Notes: generated by a model from the sequence alone, not told the origin. 64,000 bases of DNA from Macellibacteroides fermentans (GCF_013409575.1 NZ_JACCCY010000003.1:124001-188000); one strand, 5' to 3'; positions 25,524 through 34,684 are shown, numbered from the stretch's first letter. Made by a program: numbers and translations.

Positions 25524-27095
25524 TTAGAGTTTAGTCCACTTGTCTGGAAGTAAATCGCGATATATTTGATCGGGAGCGGTTGGACTTATGTATGCCAGTC
25601 GGTTTAGTATGTCCGTAAAGTATTCGAAGGAGTTTATATTATGAAGTTTGCAGGAGATGGATAGCGAGTAGAGCAATGCCGTTCTTTTAGCTCCGGCATG
25701 ACTGCCACAAAAAAGAGAGTTTTTTCTGCTTAAAGATATGCTTCGCATACATCTTTCCACGGCATTGTTATCCAACGCATAGTCCGGACGTACAATGTAA
25801 TTACACAGTGCATCGTACTCGTTGAGAGTATAATTCACGGCCTTCGAGAGGGGACTCTTGGGAAGGGTGGATGGATTGGATTGTATTTCCAACAGTTTGC
25901 TTTTTAGTTCAGCCAGTATGGGTGGGGCGTACTCTTGTCTATGTTCAAGGATTTTGTCGGGCTTCCATTTCGGGTCAATCTTATGCTCCGCCTGATAAAG
26001 CCGGTTGATTATGTTGACAATTCCGATGGCTTCTTTATCGTTTGCGAGATCCAGGAACTGACGCTTGCAGTGCTGGAAGCATGCCAGCCGGATTACATCA
26101 GGATAGGTATCGGTCTCAAGTATTTTATAGTTGATCAGCCCGTCACTCTGGATGGCTCCTTTGTAATGATTGCCGATATAGTTGGTCAGAACCTCCCGGG
26201 ATCGAGACCCGTTTTCATAAAAGTACTGGACCAATTTCTTTGTATTGGCCAGCGCAGCCCAGATATACCCTTTGCGTACGCCCTTACCATCCTTGTTTTT
26301 CTCTTTGGTAAGGATGGTATGGTAACTTTCATCCATACAAAGATAGTCATCTTCAAGGATCGCTGTATGAAGAACATCATCCAGGCGGTCCATTAATCCG
26401 GCAGACTTCTTAATCAGTCCGTGGGCGGTAGCTTTGTTTAATTCAAAGCCATTTTCTGTAAAATACTTGACAATCCGCTCCACAGGCATGGAGTAAACAT
26501 ACCGCAGTTGAAGCATGCCGGCGATAAAGGAGGCATCATAGTTTGAGTTCTGCAGGGGAGATCTGGGGGCTTTACCCGAGTAAACCTTTTCCTGCTGTAC
26601 GCAATTATATTGTCTGTATATGATTTTCTTAAAAGTAGCCTTGCTGTAGGTATACATGACGGAGTCTACAGATCCGATCACCCTGGCCTTTTCTTTGTCA
26701 AAGGCAGGATCATCGGGATATACATGCTCGACAATGGTTTCTAGAGAGAAGTATTCTTTCCGTTTGGCATTGTTGTTTCCGCGGTCTTTGGGCAAAACAG
26801 GGGGAGCGGTTTCTGTCGGTTCTTCTTTTGCGGTATCGGGCACAAGCTTTTCCGATTTATTGGAGAGAAGCTTGCTCATTCTCCGGTTTTTCCCCTCAAC
26901 CTTCTGCATGTCCCCGTTCTTTTGAAGCAGGCTTTTTTCCAGCGAACGGATTGTTTCGGTTAAACTACCAACCTGGACAGAGAGTCTTTCTATTTGTTCA
27001 GATTGCCGGACGAGTTGTTCCAAATACATCTTTTCCCTTTGAGCGGAAAGTTTCAGCTGGTCTTCCTGTAGTTCAATAATCCGTTTGCTATTCAT
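25524..27095 (-). CDS. tnpC: IS66 transposase TnpC (copy 2)
   Basis: A 523-residue DDE transposase whose predicted sequence is identical to that at 22972-24543, with all three catalytic acidic residues present. The absence of any difference implies very recent transposition or homogenisation between the copies. Confidence 0.92.
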   Translation of the reverse strand: MNSKRIIELQEDQLKLSAQREKMYLEQLVRQSEQIERLSVQVGSLTETIRSLEKSLLQKNGDMQKVEGKNRRMSKLLSNKSEKLVPDTAKEEPTETAPPVLPKDRGNNNAKRKEYFSLETIVEHVYPDDPAFDKEKARVIGSVDSVMYTYSKATFKKIIYRQYNCVQQEKVYSGKAPRSPLQNSNYDASFIAGMLQLRYVYSMPVERIVKYFTENGFELNKATAHGLIKKSAGLMDRLDDVLHTAILEDDYLCMDESYHTILTKEKNKDGKGVRKGYIWAALANTKKLVQYFYENGSRSREVLTNYIGNHYKGAIQSDGLINYKILETDTYPDVIRLACFQHCKRQFLDLANDKEAIGIVNIINRLYQAEHKIDPKWKPDKILEHRQEYAPPILAELKSKLLEIQSNPSTLPKSPLSKAVNYTLNEYDALCNYIVRPDYALDNNAVERCMRSISLSRKNSLFCGSHAGAKRTALLYSLSISCKLHNINSFEYFTDILNRLAYISPTAPDQIYRDLLPDKWTKL

Positions 27096-27187
27096 GTCAT
27101 AAAGATACGGACAATACTTCGGATATCAAAGTAAATTACAATAAATAATTTAGCTATGTATTTGGTATACAATATATTAAGCCTTAT

Positions 27188-27529
27188 CTAAAACCTTCTC
27201 CTGTACTTTGCCGAACGGACCGAGACGCCCTCCATTATCAAGACAAAGGTCTTCCATTTCATCTCAAACTCATTGTTTGAAGGGTTAAATCGGGGGACTT
27301 CAAAGGTGCCCCGTTCCAGCTTTTTCTGATACAAAACAAATCCACCGTCTTCCCAGTGAAGGATCTTAATTAACGACCGGTTCCTGCCAAGGAAGAGAAA
27401 AACCTCTCCCGACAAAGGATTCCGTTTCATGTCTGTCTTCACTAACTGGTATAGGGAATAGATGCCTTTGCGCATGTCCACGTAATGCGGACATAGATAA
27501 TAGCTCATGGATTCTGTAAGTGCAAACAT
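27188..27529 (-). CDS. tnpB: IS66 accessory protein TnpB (copy 2)
   Basis: A 113-residue IS66 Orf2 protein identical to that of copy 1, in the middle of the tnpA-tnpB-tnpC operon of the second element. Confidence 0.92.
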   Translation of the reverse strand: MFALTESMSYYLCPHYVDMRKGIYSLYQLVKTDMKRNPLSGEVFLFLGRNRSLIKILHWEDGGFVLYQKKLERGTFEVPRFNPSNNEFEMKWKTFVLIMEGVSVRSAKYRRRF

Positions 27530-27533
27530 CGGA

Positions 27534-27935
27534 TTATTGGTTAAAATAGGTTTGTATAAATTTATTCAGATCTTCCTGGCTAATCTCTTTAATGGTTATA
27601 ATTACGCCATCGGGAAAAGTGATGTTGACGCCTTTAAGCACAGGGAAAACATTCCCTGTGAAAACCGGTTTTTCTGATGCTTCCTTTATAAAGGAGAGCG
27701 GATAGAGTTGTTGTCCTTCACAAGAGGCTTGCTCAGGAGTGGAGGCAGAAGTATCGGGTAATACGGGACGAGGCTTGAGATCTGCTACTTTGATCGAATG
27801 CCTGCTCATCCAATTCTGGATACCTCCGTAGCAGACATGACGTTCTTTGCAATAGTCCCGTAAAGTCATGCTACTTAAAATACAGATTTGCCTGTACTCT
27901 TCGATTGCCAATGCATAAAGTTCGGATGCTTTCAT
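27534..27935 (-). CDS. tnpA: IS66 accessory protein TnpA (copy 2)
   Basis: A 133-residue protein identical to copy 1. It has the same ATG (27935) downstream of the -7 box TACCTTTG at 27961-27954, which excludes the in-frame TTG further upstream. Confidence 0.85.
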   Translation of the reverse strand: MKASELYALAIEEYRQICILSSMTLRDYCKERHVCYGGIQNWMSRHSIKVADLKPRPVLPDTSASTPEQASCEGQQLYPLSFIKEASEKPVFTGNVFPVLKGVNITFPDGVIITIKEISQEDLNKFIQTYFNQ

Positions 27936-28649
27936 TTGTTTCTTTTTTGAAAACAAAGGTAAAGGGGATCAAATGTGTTCACAAGATGGCATCGCGGAGA
28001 CGCTTACCCCGGAATGACAGATGACAGATGAAACAGATCCGTCACACCCCATCTGTCATTTCCAAAAGCCGCTCCCATACGGGGTTTTGAGCAAAATAAT
28101 GATAGATGACAGAGTGTGCTGTGAAAACATTGCAGGCGGCAATGTTTGTAACTGTGAAAGAGATGAGGGCAGGCCCCTCGTAACCGTCTTACAGGAGATG
28201 GTTACAAACCAGTGTATGCTGCTTTGTTTAAGAGACAAGGTGGTGAGCGATACACCAAAAGGCGATATAAATCGTCAGGTAACTGTACAAGAGATGACCG
28301 CAAGGGAACTATTGATGAAGCATCGAAAACTGTTCAGACGATGTCAGAACCGGGGCTTTTCTGTCAGACCCGGGATAAATCCGGAAGGAACCTGTTTACG
28401 GTCCGGGTGGCATCCGGTGCAAAGATAGCATGACTTGTACAGAGGCTTTTTCACGGAACGCAGGAACCTGCGCCGGGATGTGAAGGGAGAAGTTCAAGCA
28501 GAAGCCCTGCAAGAACCAGCGTACCGAGGACCGGAGGCAGGGGCGGACTGTTCCGTAGTAGCGACGAAGTTTCTGTAATGGAAATGGAGCCAAGGGAACA
28601 GCTTATTCAAGCGTAGTAAATGTACAACTATTAAAACAGGAGGATGCAA

Positions 28650-29906
28650 ATGAAAGACGCAAAGTCGCATGAGATTTCTAAGTTTTTAATCATGGAGGCC
28701 TTCAAACGAGTCAAGGCAAACCATGGAAGTGCGGGTATTGACGGCGTATCGATTGAACAGTTTGAGAAAAATCTCAAAGACAATCTCTACAAAATCTGGA
28801 ACCGCATGAGTTCGGGAAGCTACTTCCCTCCATCGGTCAAACTGGTAGAAATACCTAAACCCAATGGAGATAAACGTCCGTTAGGTATACCTACGGTAGG
28901 AGACAGGATTGCTCAAATGGCGGCAGTGATGATACTGGAGCCACAGATTGAACCCTGTTTTCACGAGGATTCTTATGCCTACCGGCCCAACCGCTCTGCT
29001 CACGATGCCATCGCCAAAGCACGCGAGCGGTGCTGGAAGTACAACTGGGTATTGGATATGGACATCAGCAAGTTCTTCGATTCCATTGACCACGAACTGC
29101 TGATTAAAGCAGTCAGACTTCATACCGATTGTGTATGGGTGCTGCTTTACATCGAACGGTGGCTCAAAGTTCCCTACGAACTGCAGGATGGAAGTAAAAT
29201 CGACCGGGACAAAGGGGTCCCGCAAGGGTCCGTAATCGGACCTGTGCTGGCCAATTTGTTCCTGCATTACGCCTTCGACAAGTGGATGAGCAGGTATTAT
29301 CCGCACATTCCCTTCGAAAGGTATGCAGACGACACCATCTGTCACTGCGCCACCCAATCCCAGGCCGAAGCACTGAAAGTAGCTGTTCAACAACGGTTTG
29401 CTCAATGTAAACTGATGTTGAACGATGACAAAACAAAGATTGTGTACTGTAAAGACAGCCGCAGAAAGGGAGAGTTTGATACAATCTCTTTCGATTTCCT
29501 TGGCTACACCTTCCGACCCCGGAAGGCAAAAGGCAGAAATGGCATCAACTTTACAGGCTTTCTGCCGGCAATCAGCAACAAGGCCTGCAACCGCATCCGT
29601 GAAAAGATGCGCAGCTGGAAAACAAGGAAACAACTGTTTCTATCGCTGGAAACCCTGGCGAAAAGCATCAATCCGGTGCTTCGGGGATGGATTACTTATT
29701 ATGGTAAATTTTATCCCACCCGACTCAAAATCCTGTTAGATGAAGTAAACAGACATCTGGCCAGATGGGTTACAGCCAAGTTCAAGCGCTTCAAGGGGAA
29801 ACCCTATCGGGCTTACTACTGGCTGGGAAACATCTCCCGGAAAGAGTCTAAACTCTTTTACCACTGGCAGTGGGGAGTAACTCCAACAGCTAACAAGAAA
29901 TGGTAA
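28650..29906 (+). CDS. ltrA: Group II intron reverse transcriptase/maturase
   Basis: A 418-residue intron-encoded protein. RT blocks are clear: KPNGDKRPLGIPTVGDRI, EDSYAYRPNRSAHDAI, LDMDISKFFDSIDHELL (first catalytic Asp), GVPQGSVIGPVLANLFL and the YADD box in FERYADDTICHC. Domain X follows (about residues 330-400, LRGWITYYGKF). There is no C-terminal HNH endonuclease, so mobility would rely on single-stranded or replication-fork targets. The first ATG at 28644 touches AGGAGG, so the second ATG at 28650 has better spacing. Confidence 0.93.
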   Translation: MKDAKSHEISKFLIMEAFKRVKANHGSAGIDGVSIEQFEKNLKDNLYKIWNRMSSGSYFPPSVKLVEIPKPNGDKRPLGIPTVGDRIAQMAAVMILEPQIEPCFHEDSYAYRPNRSAHDAIAKARERCWKYNWVLDMDISKFFDSIDHELLIKAVRLHTDCVWVLLYIERWLKVPYELQDGSKIDRDKGVPQGSVIGPVLANLFLHYAFDKWMSRYYPHIPFERYADDTICHCATQSQAEALKVAVQQRFAQCKLMLNDDKTKIVYCKDSRRKGEFDTISFDFLGYTFRPRKAKGRNGINFTGFLPAISNKACNRIREKMRSWKTRKQLFLSLETLAKSINPVLRGWITYYGKFYPTRLKILLDEVNRHLARWVTAKFKRFKGKPYRAYYWLGNISRKESKLFYHWQWGVTPTANKKW

Positions 29907-29927
29907 TCTTATCAGACTGAATAAGAA

Positions 29928-30000
29928 GAGCCGTGTGATGGGAGACTGTCACGCACGGTTCTGTGAGAGGCTTGAGCTGAAATGCTCAGGCCTACTCGAC
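29928..30000 (+). ncRNA. Catalytic domains V and VI of the group II intron
   Basis: Domain V spans 29928-29961, with GAGCCGTGTGATG pairing with the CACGCACGGTTC side and a GAGA-type tip. Domain VI (GGCTTGAGC / GCTCAGGCC) carries the likely bulged branch A before ACTCGAC. Both are needed for splicing. Confidence 0.85.
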
Positions 30001-30121
30001 TTGTTTTGACAAAAACTCATTCCAATGTGTATATAACAATTGAAAAGTATACCATATTCCAGTTGAAAAGTATACCAGTGCTCATTGTTTGCGAAGATAA
30101 AAAAAGTTATCTAAACGCAGG

Positions 30122-30895
30122 TTAGATTCTTTTATTTTTGATCCATTTTTGAGTTTCTTTCATTCTAAAAGAATCACCGTTCATATTTATTAGATATGCT
30201 TTATGGGTTAATCTATCTACCATTGCGGCCGTGAGGATTGGATCTCCGAAGATTTCTTTCCATCGATCGAAAGCCAGATTGGTAGTAATAATTGTTGCTT
30301 TTCGTCCAGTCCTTAAGGAAAGGTGATTGAACAAGGCTTCAGCACCATCTTTGTTAAAGGATACATAACCAAACTCATCACATATTACCAGATCGTATTT
30401 AATAAACTTCAACTCCAGCTGGTGCAGCGTTCTGGCCGAACGGCATTCCCGGATCTGAGTAAGCAACTGGGGGATGGAAGTAAACAACACATTATATCCC
30501 ATTTTACAGGCATTAATTCCAAGGCCGATGGCGATATGGGTTTTTCCGGTTCCCGGATTGCCGGCAAGGACTATGTTCTGAGCGTTTTTAATAAATTCAA
30601 GAGTCTCTAATTCAGGCAATACAATTTTTACATCATCGGGAAGTTCTTCCCGGTTCAATTCCTGCAGGTATTTATATTGAGGGAATCCGGCACGTTTAAC
30701 GTGGGCTTTTTTACGATTCTCTTCACGATGTGTGTCTTCACTGTGAAGCAGGGTAAAGAGGAACTGTTCATAGCTCCAGGAGTGGCAAACAGCTTCCTTT
30801 ATGGTATCTTGCAATGTTTTGCGAATGGAAGGCAGCTTCAGTGTTTTCGACAAGTCTGTTATTTGCTGCCTTAGGTTGGATTCATTTTCTTTCAT
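30122..30895 (-). CDS. istB: IS21 helper ATPase IstB
   Basis: A 257-residue DnaC-like AAA+ ATPase with Walker A GNPGTGKTH (about residues 112-120), Walker B LVICDEFGYVSF and sensor TTNLAFDRW. It assembles on DNA and directs IstA to targets, giving IS21 transposition its specificity. It starts 2 bases after the istA stop, the usual coupled arrangement. Confidence 0.92.
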   Translation of the reverse strand: MKENESNLRQQITDLSKTLKLPSIRKTLQDTIKEAVCHSWSYEQFLFTLLHSEDTHREENRKKAHVKRAGFPQYKYLQELNREELPDDVKIVLPELETLEFIKNAQNIVLAGNPGTGKTHIAIGLGINACKMGYNVLFTSIPQLLTQIRECRSARTLHQLELKFIKYDLVICDEFGYVSFNKDGAEALFNHLSLRTGRKATIITTNLAFDRWKEIFGDPILTAAMVDRLTHKAYLINMNGDSFRMKETQKWIKNKRI

Positions 30896-30897
30896 TA

Positions 30898-32436
30898 TTA
30901 TACTATTTTAGAGTTGTTGTTCATCATCATAGACCACATGGATAATTGCTTGATGGCAAAATCCTCTATCTCGTCTTTTTGTTCATGCTTGTAAAGCGGA
31001 GGTGTTTGATTGAGCCTGTTATATAGCAACGTTGTAATATGTGCTGCTGTAACTGTTTTGATTCCGGACTGTTCGGCATCTTTGCCAGCAAGAGCGATTT
31101 CATCGTAAGAGATTGCATGTTCTTTTGCGAAGATAAGCAGGTCAACAAAAGACTTTCCATTATCCGTAAAGTACTTATAATACAGCTCTTTCATTGATTC
31201 CGGAGCTTGAGATAAGGCAACAGAACCACTTAAAGCACCCGGTTTTCGCTTAAGTGTCTGTAGATAATGATTGAGATTGAGCGACCAGGTTGAATAATAA
31301 GAACGTTCATGTTCCGCCACAGGGGCATTGTTCATATATACCAGTAACTTTTCACTGAATATTTTAACCTCGACCATTCTGCCTACCAACGTGTCGGGTA
31401 CAGAGTAATGGGAGGTATTCAATGTGATGGTAGACCATTTATCTACTTTGAGTTCTCGCCTTTCAAAACAACCCATTGGTGTTGTATAGGGTAACAGCGA
31501 GCGAAGATCTTCCTCCAGTTTTGGCCTGATATCTTCGGATGCGTTTAGCTTCCTGCAGGTCTGGTGCAGATGCTCCGTTGCCTGTTCTATGGTATCAAAA
31601 GTGTCTTTTAGGCAGAAGGCTTTGCGGCGCAAAACCTCCACCGTACGTTCCACATGTCCTTTTTCGTTTCCTCGTCTGACATTACAGAACCGGTATTTGA
31701 AGCCATAGAATGCCGTCATTCGAAGAAGAGCCTGGGTTGGTTCCTTTTCATTTCCGGCAAAAGAAGCTACGGCTACACGCATATTGTCGTATACAACTTC
31801 ATGGGGAACACCTTTACATTCTTCAAAATAGTTGGCGTGAGATTCCATAAAGGCCAGCGTGTCTTGCCGGTGAAACAGATCCCCCCAACGGCCATTGCTG
31901 CTACATAAAGCAAATGCGGACATGTACAGTTTCTGCCAACGACCCGCTATGCAAAGCTTTACTTCCCCCCAATCGAACTCCGCCTTCTCACCCGGGATAT
32001 AACCCTGTTTGATAAAGCTTTCCTTTTCTTTTTGACTGCTTTGGTTGCTGATATAACCACATACTGTAGAATAGGATATGTCATAACCTTTTTCCACTAG
32101 CAACTCATGTATATCTTGTTTGAACATACGCTGCTTATGACGCCCGGACCGTTTCTTAATTTCGTTTTCCTCCAGACAATGGTCTATAATACGGATGATA
32201 TTCTCGGTAAGACGTCGTTTGGGACGATTTTCTGTTTTATAAATTGGGGGCGTTAATATATACGCCTCTATCCTGGATTTATCCCCTTCTTGTTCCTTCA
32301 GGGCTTTGGTATACTCATCCAGGATACGGTGAACCGTAATGCGGCTAAAACCTAGTCTGCGTGAAATTTCCCTTTCACTCAAACCCTCATAATTTCGTAA
32401 TCTGATAATTTCTGATTTGTCTTTCATGCTAATCAT
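30898..32436 (-). CDS. istA: IS21 transposase IstA
   Basis: A 512-residue transposase with an N-terminal helix-turn-helix (LSEREISRRLGFSRITVHRI) and a second DNA-binding region. The integrase-type DDE core has Asp in AEFDWGEVKLCIAG, Asp in EVVYDNMRVAVASF and Glu in GNEKGHVERTVEVLRRKAF. It is intact, so the coding part of the element was not damaged when ISL3 entered its right tip. Confidence 0.92.
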   Translation of the reverse strand: MISMKDKSEIIRLRNYEGLSEREISRRLGFSRITVHRILDEYTKALKEQEGDKSRIEAYILTPPIYKTENRPKRRLTENIIRIIDHCLEENEIKKRSGRHKQRMFKQDIHELLVEKGYDISYSTVCGYISNQSSQKEKESFIKQGYIPGEKAEFDWGEVKLCIAGRWQKLYMSAFALCSSNGRWGDLFHRQDTLAFMESHANYFEECKGVPHEVVYDNMRVAVASFAGNEKEPTQALLRMTAFYGFKYRFCNVRRGNEKGHVERTVEVLRRKAFCLKDTFDTIEQATEHLHQTCRKLNASEDIRPKLEEDLRSLLPYTTPMGCFERRELKVDKWSTITLNTSHYSVPDTLVGRMVEVKIFSEKLLVYMNNAPVAEHERSYYSTWSLNLNHYLQTLKRKPGALSGSVALSQAPESMKELYYKYFTDNGKSFVDLLIFAKEHAISYDEIALAGKDAEQSGIKTVTAAHITTLLYNRLNQTPPLYKHEQKDEIEDFAIKQLSMWSMMMNNNSKIV

Positions 32437-32511
32437 TTTATCTCTGTGCTGGTTTTTACATCACAAAGAAATTAAACGTTATGGAACAAGTGCTTAATCT
32501 TGATTAATTAG

Positions 32512-32562
32512 GTCAGCACTTGATTCCGTTTCGGCTACGCCTGCACTCCATCAAGTGCTGAC
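32512..32562. other. 13-bp perfect hairpin between the IS21 right end and istA
   Basis: GTCAGCACTTGAT (32512-32524) and ATCAAGTGCTGAC (32550-32562) are perfect complements around a 25-base loop, 75 bases upstream of the istA ATG. It could act as an attenuator that blocks read-through transcription into istA, as in other ISs, but no T run follows on the minus strand. Confidence 0.5.
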
Positions 32563-32626
32563 ATTAGCCTCTATTTTTTTTGATTAGCTGGTATACTTTT
32601 CAATTGGAATGGTGGTATACTTTTGA

Positions 32627-34526
32627 GGTTCTTCGTCAAATTTGGTGCAAAATAACGGTTCTTAAACAACCAGTATAATTGACTTATTGTGTTGATATAC
32701 AGGCAAATAAATAACAAAAAGCTAGTATAATAGAATTATTTTTATTATCTTTAAAGGTCTGACACTAAAGGATTTAAAGATGATTGACAACACTAGCCAA
32801 CCCAAAGATAATAACTTTTTTATAAACAAACATTCGCTCCAAGCTATTTTTGGAATCCCAGGTGTTGTATTCTATGATTCCGTTATAAGTGATAATTTGA
32901 TTCTTCTATCTGCCCGTCTTAAAGACAAGACAGCAAAATGTATCTGTTGCGGTAAAAGGAGTAAAAGTGTCCATTCATCCTATATGCGCAAATTAACAGA
33001 TCTAGCTGTAGTTGGCAGAGCTGTTAAAATTATACTGAAAGTCAGAAAGTTTAGATGCCGTTACAGTAATTGCACTCAAACAGTTTTCTCTGAGCAACAT
33101 CTGCCCTTAACGCGGAAACACTCACGACTGACAGATCGCACAAGTCACTTTTTGCAAAAACTGCTCATTGAGGTCTCTTCTCGTAAAGGTGAGTATATAA
33201 GTGAGCTCCTATCAATAAAGCAGAGCAGTTCTACCTGTCTTAGAATCGTTAAGTCTATAGAAATGCCCCATTTTCAGGAACTAACTACCATAGGCATAGA
33301 TGACTGGGCATACAGGAAAGGCAAATCGTATGGTACTATTATTGTAAATGCGATTAATCACCGTCCCGTAGAACTACTAAAGAGTAGAGACAAGGAGGAG
33401 GTTGCAGATTGGCTTATAAGACATAACTCCATACTGTATGTAACCAGGGATCGATCAAGCAGCTACTCTAATGCTATAAAGTCTGGGGCATCCAAGGCGT
33501 CACAAATAGCAGACAGGTTTCATTTAGTGAAAAATCTGGGAGATCACATAGCACATGAAATACGAATGGAGTATAAAACCATTAAAAATAGTTGGTTGGC
33601 TCACAGGAAGAGTCTTTATAAAAGCAAAAAAAAAAACATCTGCTTAAGTAGTGGAGATAACGAAAATACCAGCGATTCACAATATAACAAACACACCAAT
33701 AGTGTTAACCATAGAAAACAGGAGTTGTTTAACAGGATTCATGAGCTTAAAAACAACAACTACTCTCAAAGAGCAATTGCCAAGGCTTTAAACATTAGCC
33801 GTAATACTGTAAGATATTATTTTGAAATGGAAGAGTTGTTGCCACGAGCAACCATCTATTATAATAATTATGGAGATTTTATGGATCTGATTAAGGAGTG
33901 TTGTAATCAGGGGTTAAATGTAAGAAATATATTTGTGTCTCTGAAAAAACAGGGATTCAAGGGTAATCAAACATCTTTTTATCAGTGGTTCAACAGGCAC
34001 TTCCCGGAATATCAGAATAAGAAAAGATTACCAGTAGCATTAAATACCTCTCCGATAGTTTATGAAGAAACTCGATTTAGCGGAATGTCACCCAACAGAC
34101 TTGCTATACATTTAACAAATAGTGAATGGGGTGTTTCAAAGGAAACAGGCGAGTGTAGCAAGTCTCACATACTGGCAGAGGATATTATTAACTCCTCTAT
34201 GTTATTAAAAAGCATGAGAGAGGTATACAACACTTTTAGAGAGGTTTTGAACAGTAAAGATGAACTTAGATTAGACCAATGGCTCGAGAAGTATAAGTCG
34301 ACCCAAATACGGAGGATTAAAAGTTTTATAAATGGCATTATTCATGATTTGGAAGCAGTAAAAAACGCCATTAAATACCCTTGGAGTAATGGAGTTGTGG
34401 AGGGTCATGTAAACAGATTAAAAAACAAGAAAAGAGAGATGTATGGCAGGGCTGGATTTGAACTGTTAAGACGAAAGGTCGTGCTTTCCAACTTAGGATA
34501 ACCTGCACCAAATTTGACGAAGAACC
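32627..34526 (+). mobile_element. ISL3-family element (1,900 bp) nested in the IS21 end
   Basis: Perfect 23-bp inverted repeats begin GGTTCTTCGTCAAATTTGG at 32627 and end at 34526, flanked by the 8-bp duplication ACTTTTGA at 32619-32626 and 34527-34534. The insertion lies 21 bp from the outer end of the IS21 right repeat. One intact transposase gene is on the plus strand. Confidence 0.93.
32780..34501 (+). CDS. ISL3-family transposase
   Basis: A 573-residue transposase. The N-terminal zinc finger (KCICCGKRSKSVHSS, plus a later CRYSNC) and HTH precede the DDE core: Asp in TIGIDDWAYRKGKSYG, Asp in YVTRDRSSSYSNAI with the family DRFHLVKNL, and Glu in WSNGVVEGHVNRLKNKKREM. An insertion rich in Lys/Asn (about residues 275-330) and an extra HTH (SQRAIAKALNISRNTVRYY) lie between the second Asp and the Glu. 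It has lower G+C and more A-ending codons than the core genes, consistent with transfer. Confidence 0.9.
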   Translation: MIDNTSQPKDNNFFINKHSLQAIFGIPGVVFYDSVISDNLILLSARLKDKTAKCICCGKRSKSVHSSYMRKLTDLAVVGRAVKIILKVRKFRCRYSNCTQTVFSEQHLPLTRKHSRLTDRTSHFLQKLLIEVSSRKGEYISELLSIKQSSSTCLRIVKSIEMPHFQELTTIGIDDWAYRKGKSYGTIIVNAINHRPVELLKSRDKEEVADWLIRHNSILYVTRDRSSSYSNAIKSGASKASQIADRFHLVKNLGDHIAHEIRMEYKTIKNSWLAHRKSLYKSKKKNICLSSGDNENTSDSQYNKHTNSVNHRKQELFNRIHELKNNNYSQRAIAKALNISRNTVRYYFEMEELLPRATIYYNNYGDFMDLIKECCNQGLNVRNIFVSLKKQGFKGNQTSFYQWFNRHFPEYQNKKRLPVALNTSPIVYEETRFSGMSPNRLAIHLTNSEWGVSKETGECSKSHILAEDIINSSMLLKSMREVYNTFREVLNSKDELRLDQWLEKYKSTQIRRIKSFINGIIHDLEAVKNAIKYPWSNGVVEGHVNRLKNKKREMYGRAGFELLRRKVVLSNLG

Positions 34527-34614
34527 ACTTTTGAACTGTTATTTATATCCAATGGAGGTTGTAAGACGATTAAATAAGAAATGAAGCAGATTTATCAGTA
34601 TTTAATCCACAATA

Positions 34615-34658
34615 TTTGCAATAGATTTGCAATAGATTTGCAATAGATTTGCAATAGA
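34615..34658. repeat. Four perfect tandem copies of an 11-bp unit
   Basis: TTTGCAATAGA is repeated four times without change, directly outside the left tRNA-Pro repeat of the island. The unit is about one helical turn. No gene reads through it convincingly. Confidence 0.85.
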
Positions 34659-34684
34659 ATGTAACGTTAAGAGCAAGAAAAAGG

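Larger units (their letters stand above)
25479..28007 (-). mobile_element. IS66-family element, copy 2 (2,529 bp)
   Basis: Same ends, length, orientation and gene content as copy 1, offset by exactly 2,552 bases, with every predicted protein identical. The flank CCCGGAA is repeated on both sides (25472-25478 and 28008-28014), giving a 7-bp match, or 8 if the terminal C is shared. The different duplication from copy 1 indicates a separate insertion only 15 bp from the first. Confidence 0.9.
28114..30000 (+). mobile_element. Group II intron, about 1,887 bp, with reverse transcriptase
   Basis: The 5' end GTGTG fits the GUGYG rule. Domain I helices follow at once: AACATTGC/GCAATGTT, GAGGG/CCCTC and GTAACC/GGTTAC. 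The RT gene lies in domain IV. A 34-nucleotide domain V (29928-29961) and a 9-bp domain VI stem precede the 3' end at CTACTCGAC. The 5' exon ends ...ATGACAGA and the 3' exon begins TTGTTTTGAC. The exact ends are inferred from these consensus features, not by alignment. Confidence 0.85.
30028..34547 (-). mobile_element. IS21-family element, right tip interrupted by an ISL3 element
   Basis: Both ends carry doubled copies of AAAAGTATACCA in inverted orientation (left near 30043 and 30065; right near 32590 and 32612). Removing the ISL3 element at 32627-34526 and one of its duplications rejoins the right end, which then finishes TTATTTATA at 34547. The 7-bp TCCAATG at 30021-30027 and 34548-34554 is a plausible target duplication. 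The intact element would be about 2.6 kb with istA and istB on the minus strand. The outermost bases are inferred. Confidence 0.75.

Noticed and set aside
28021-28428. 135-codon open frame upstream of the intron RT.
   Set aside because: It covers the intron domain I region with strong RNA stems and has no recognisable protein features.
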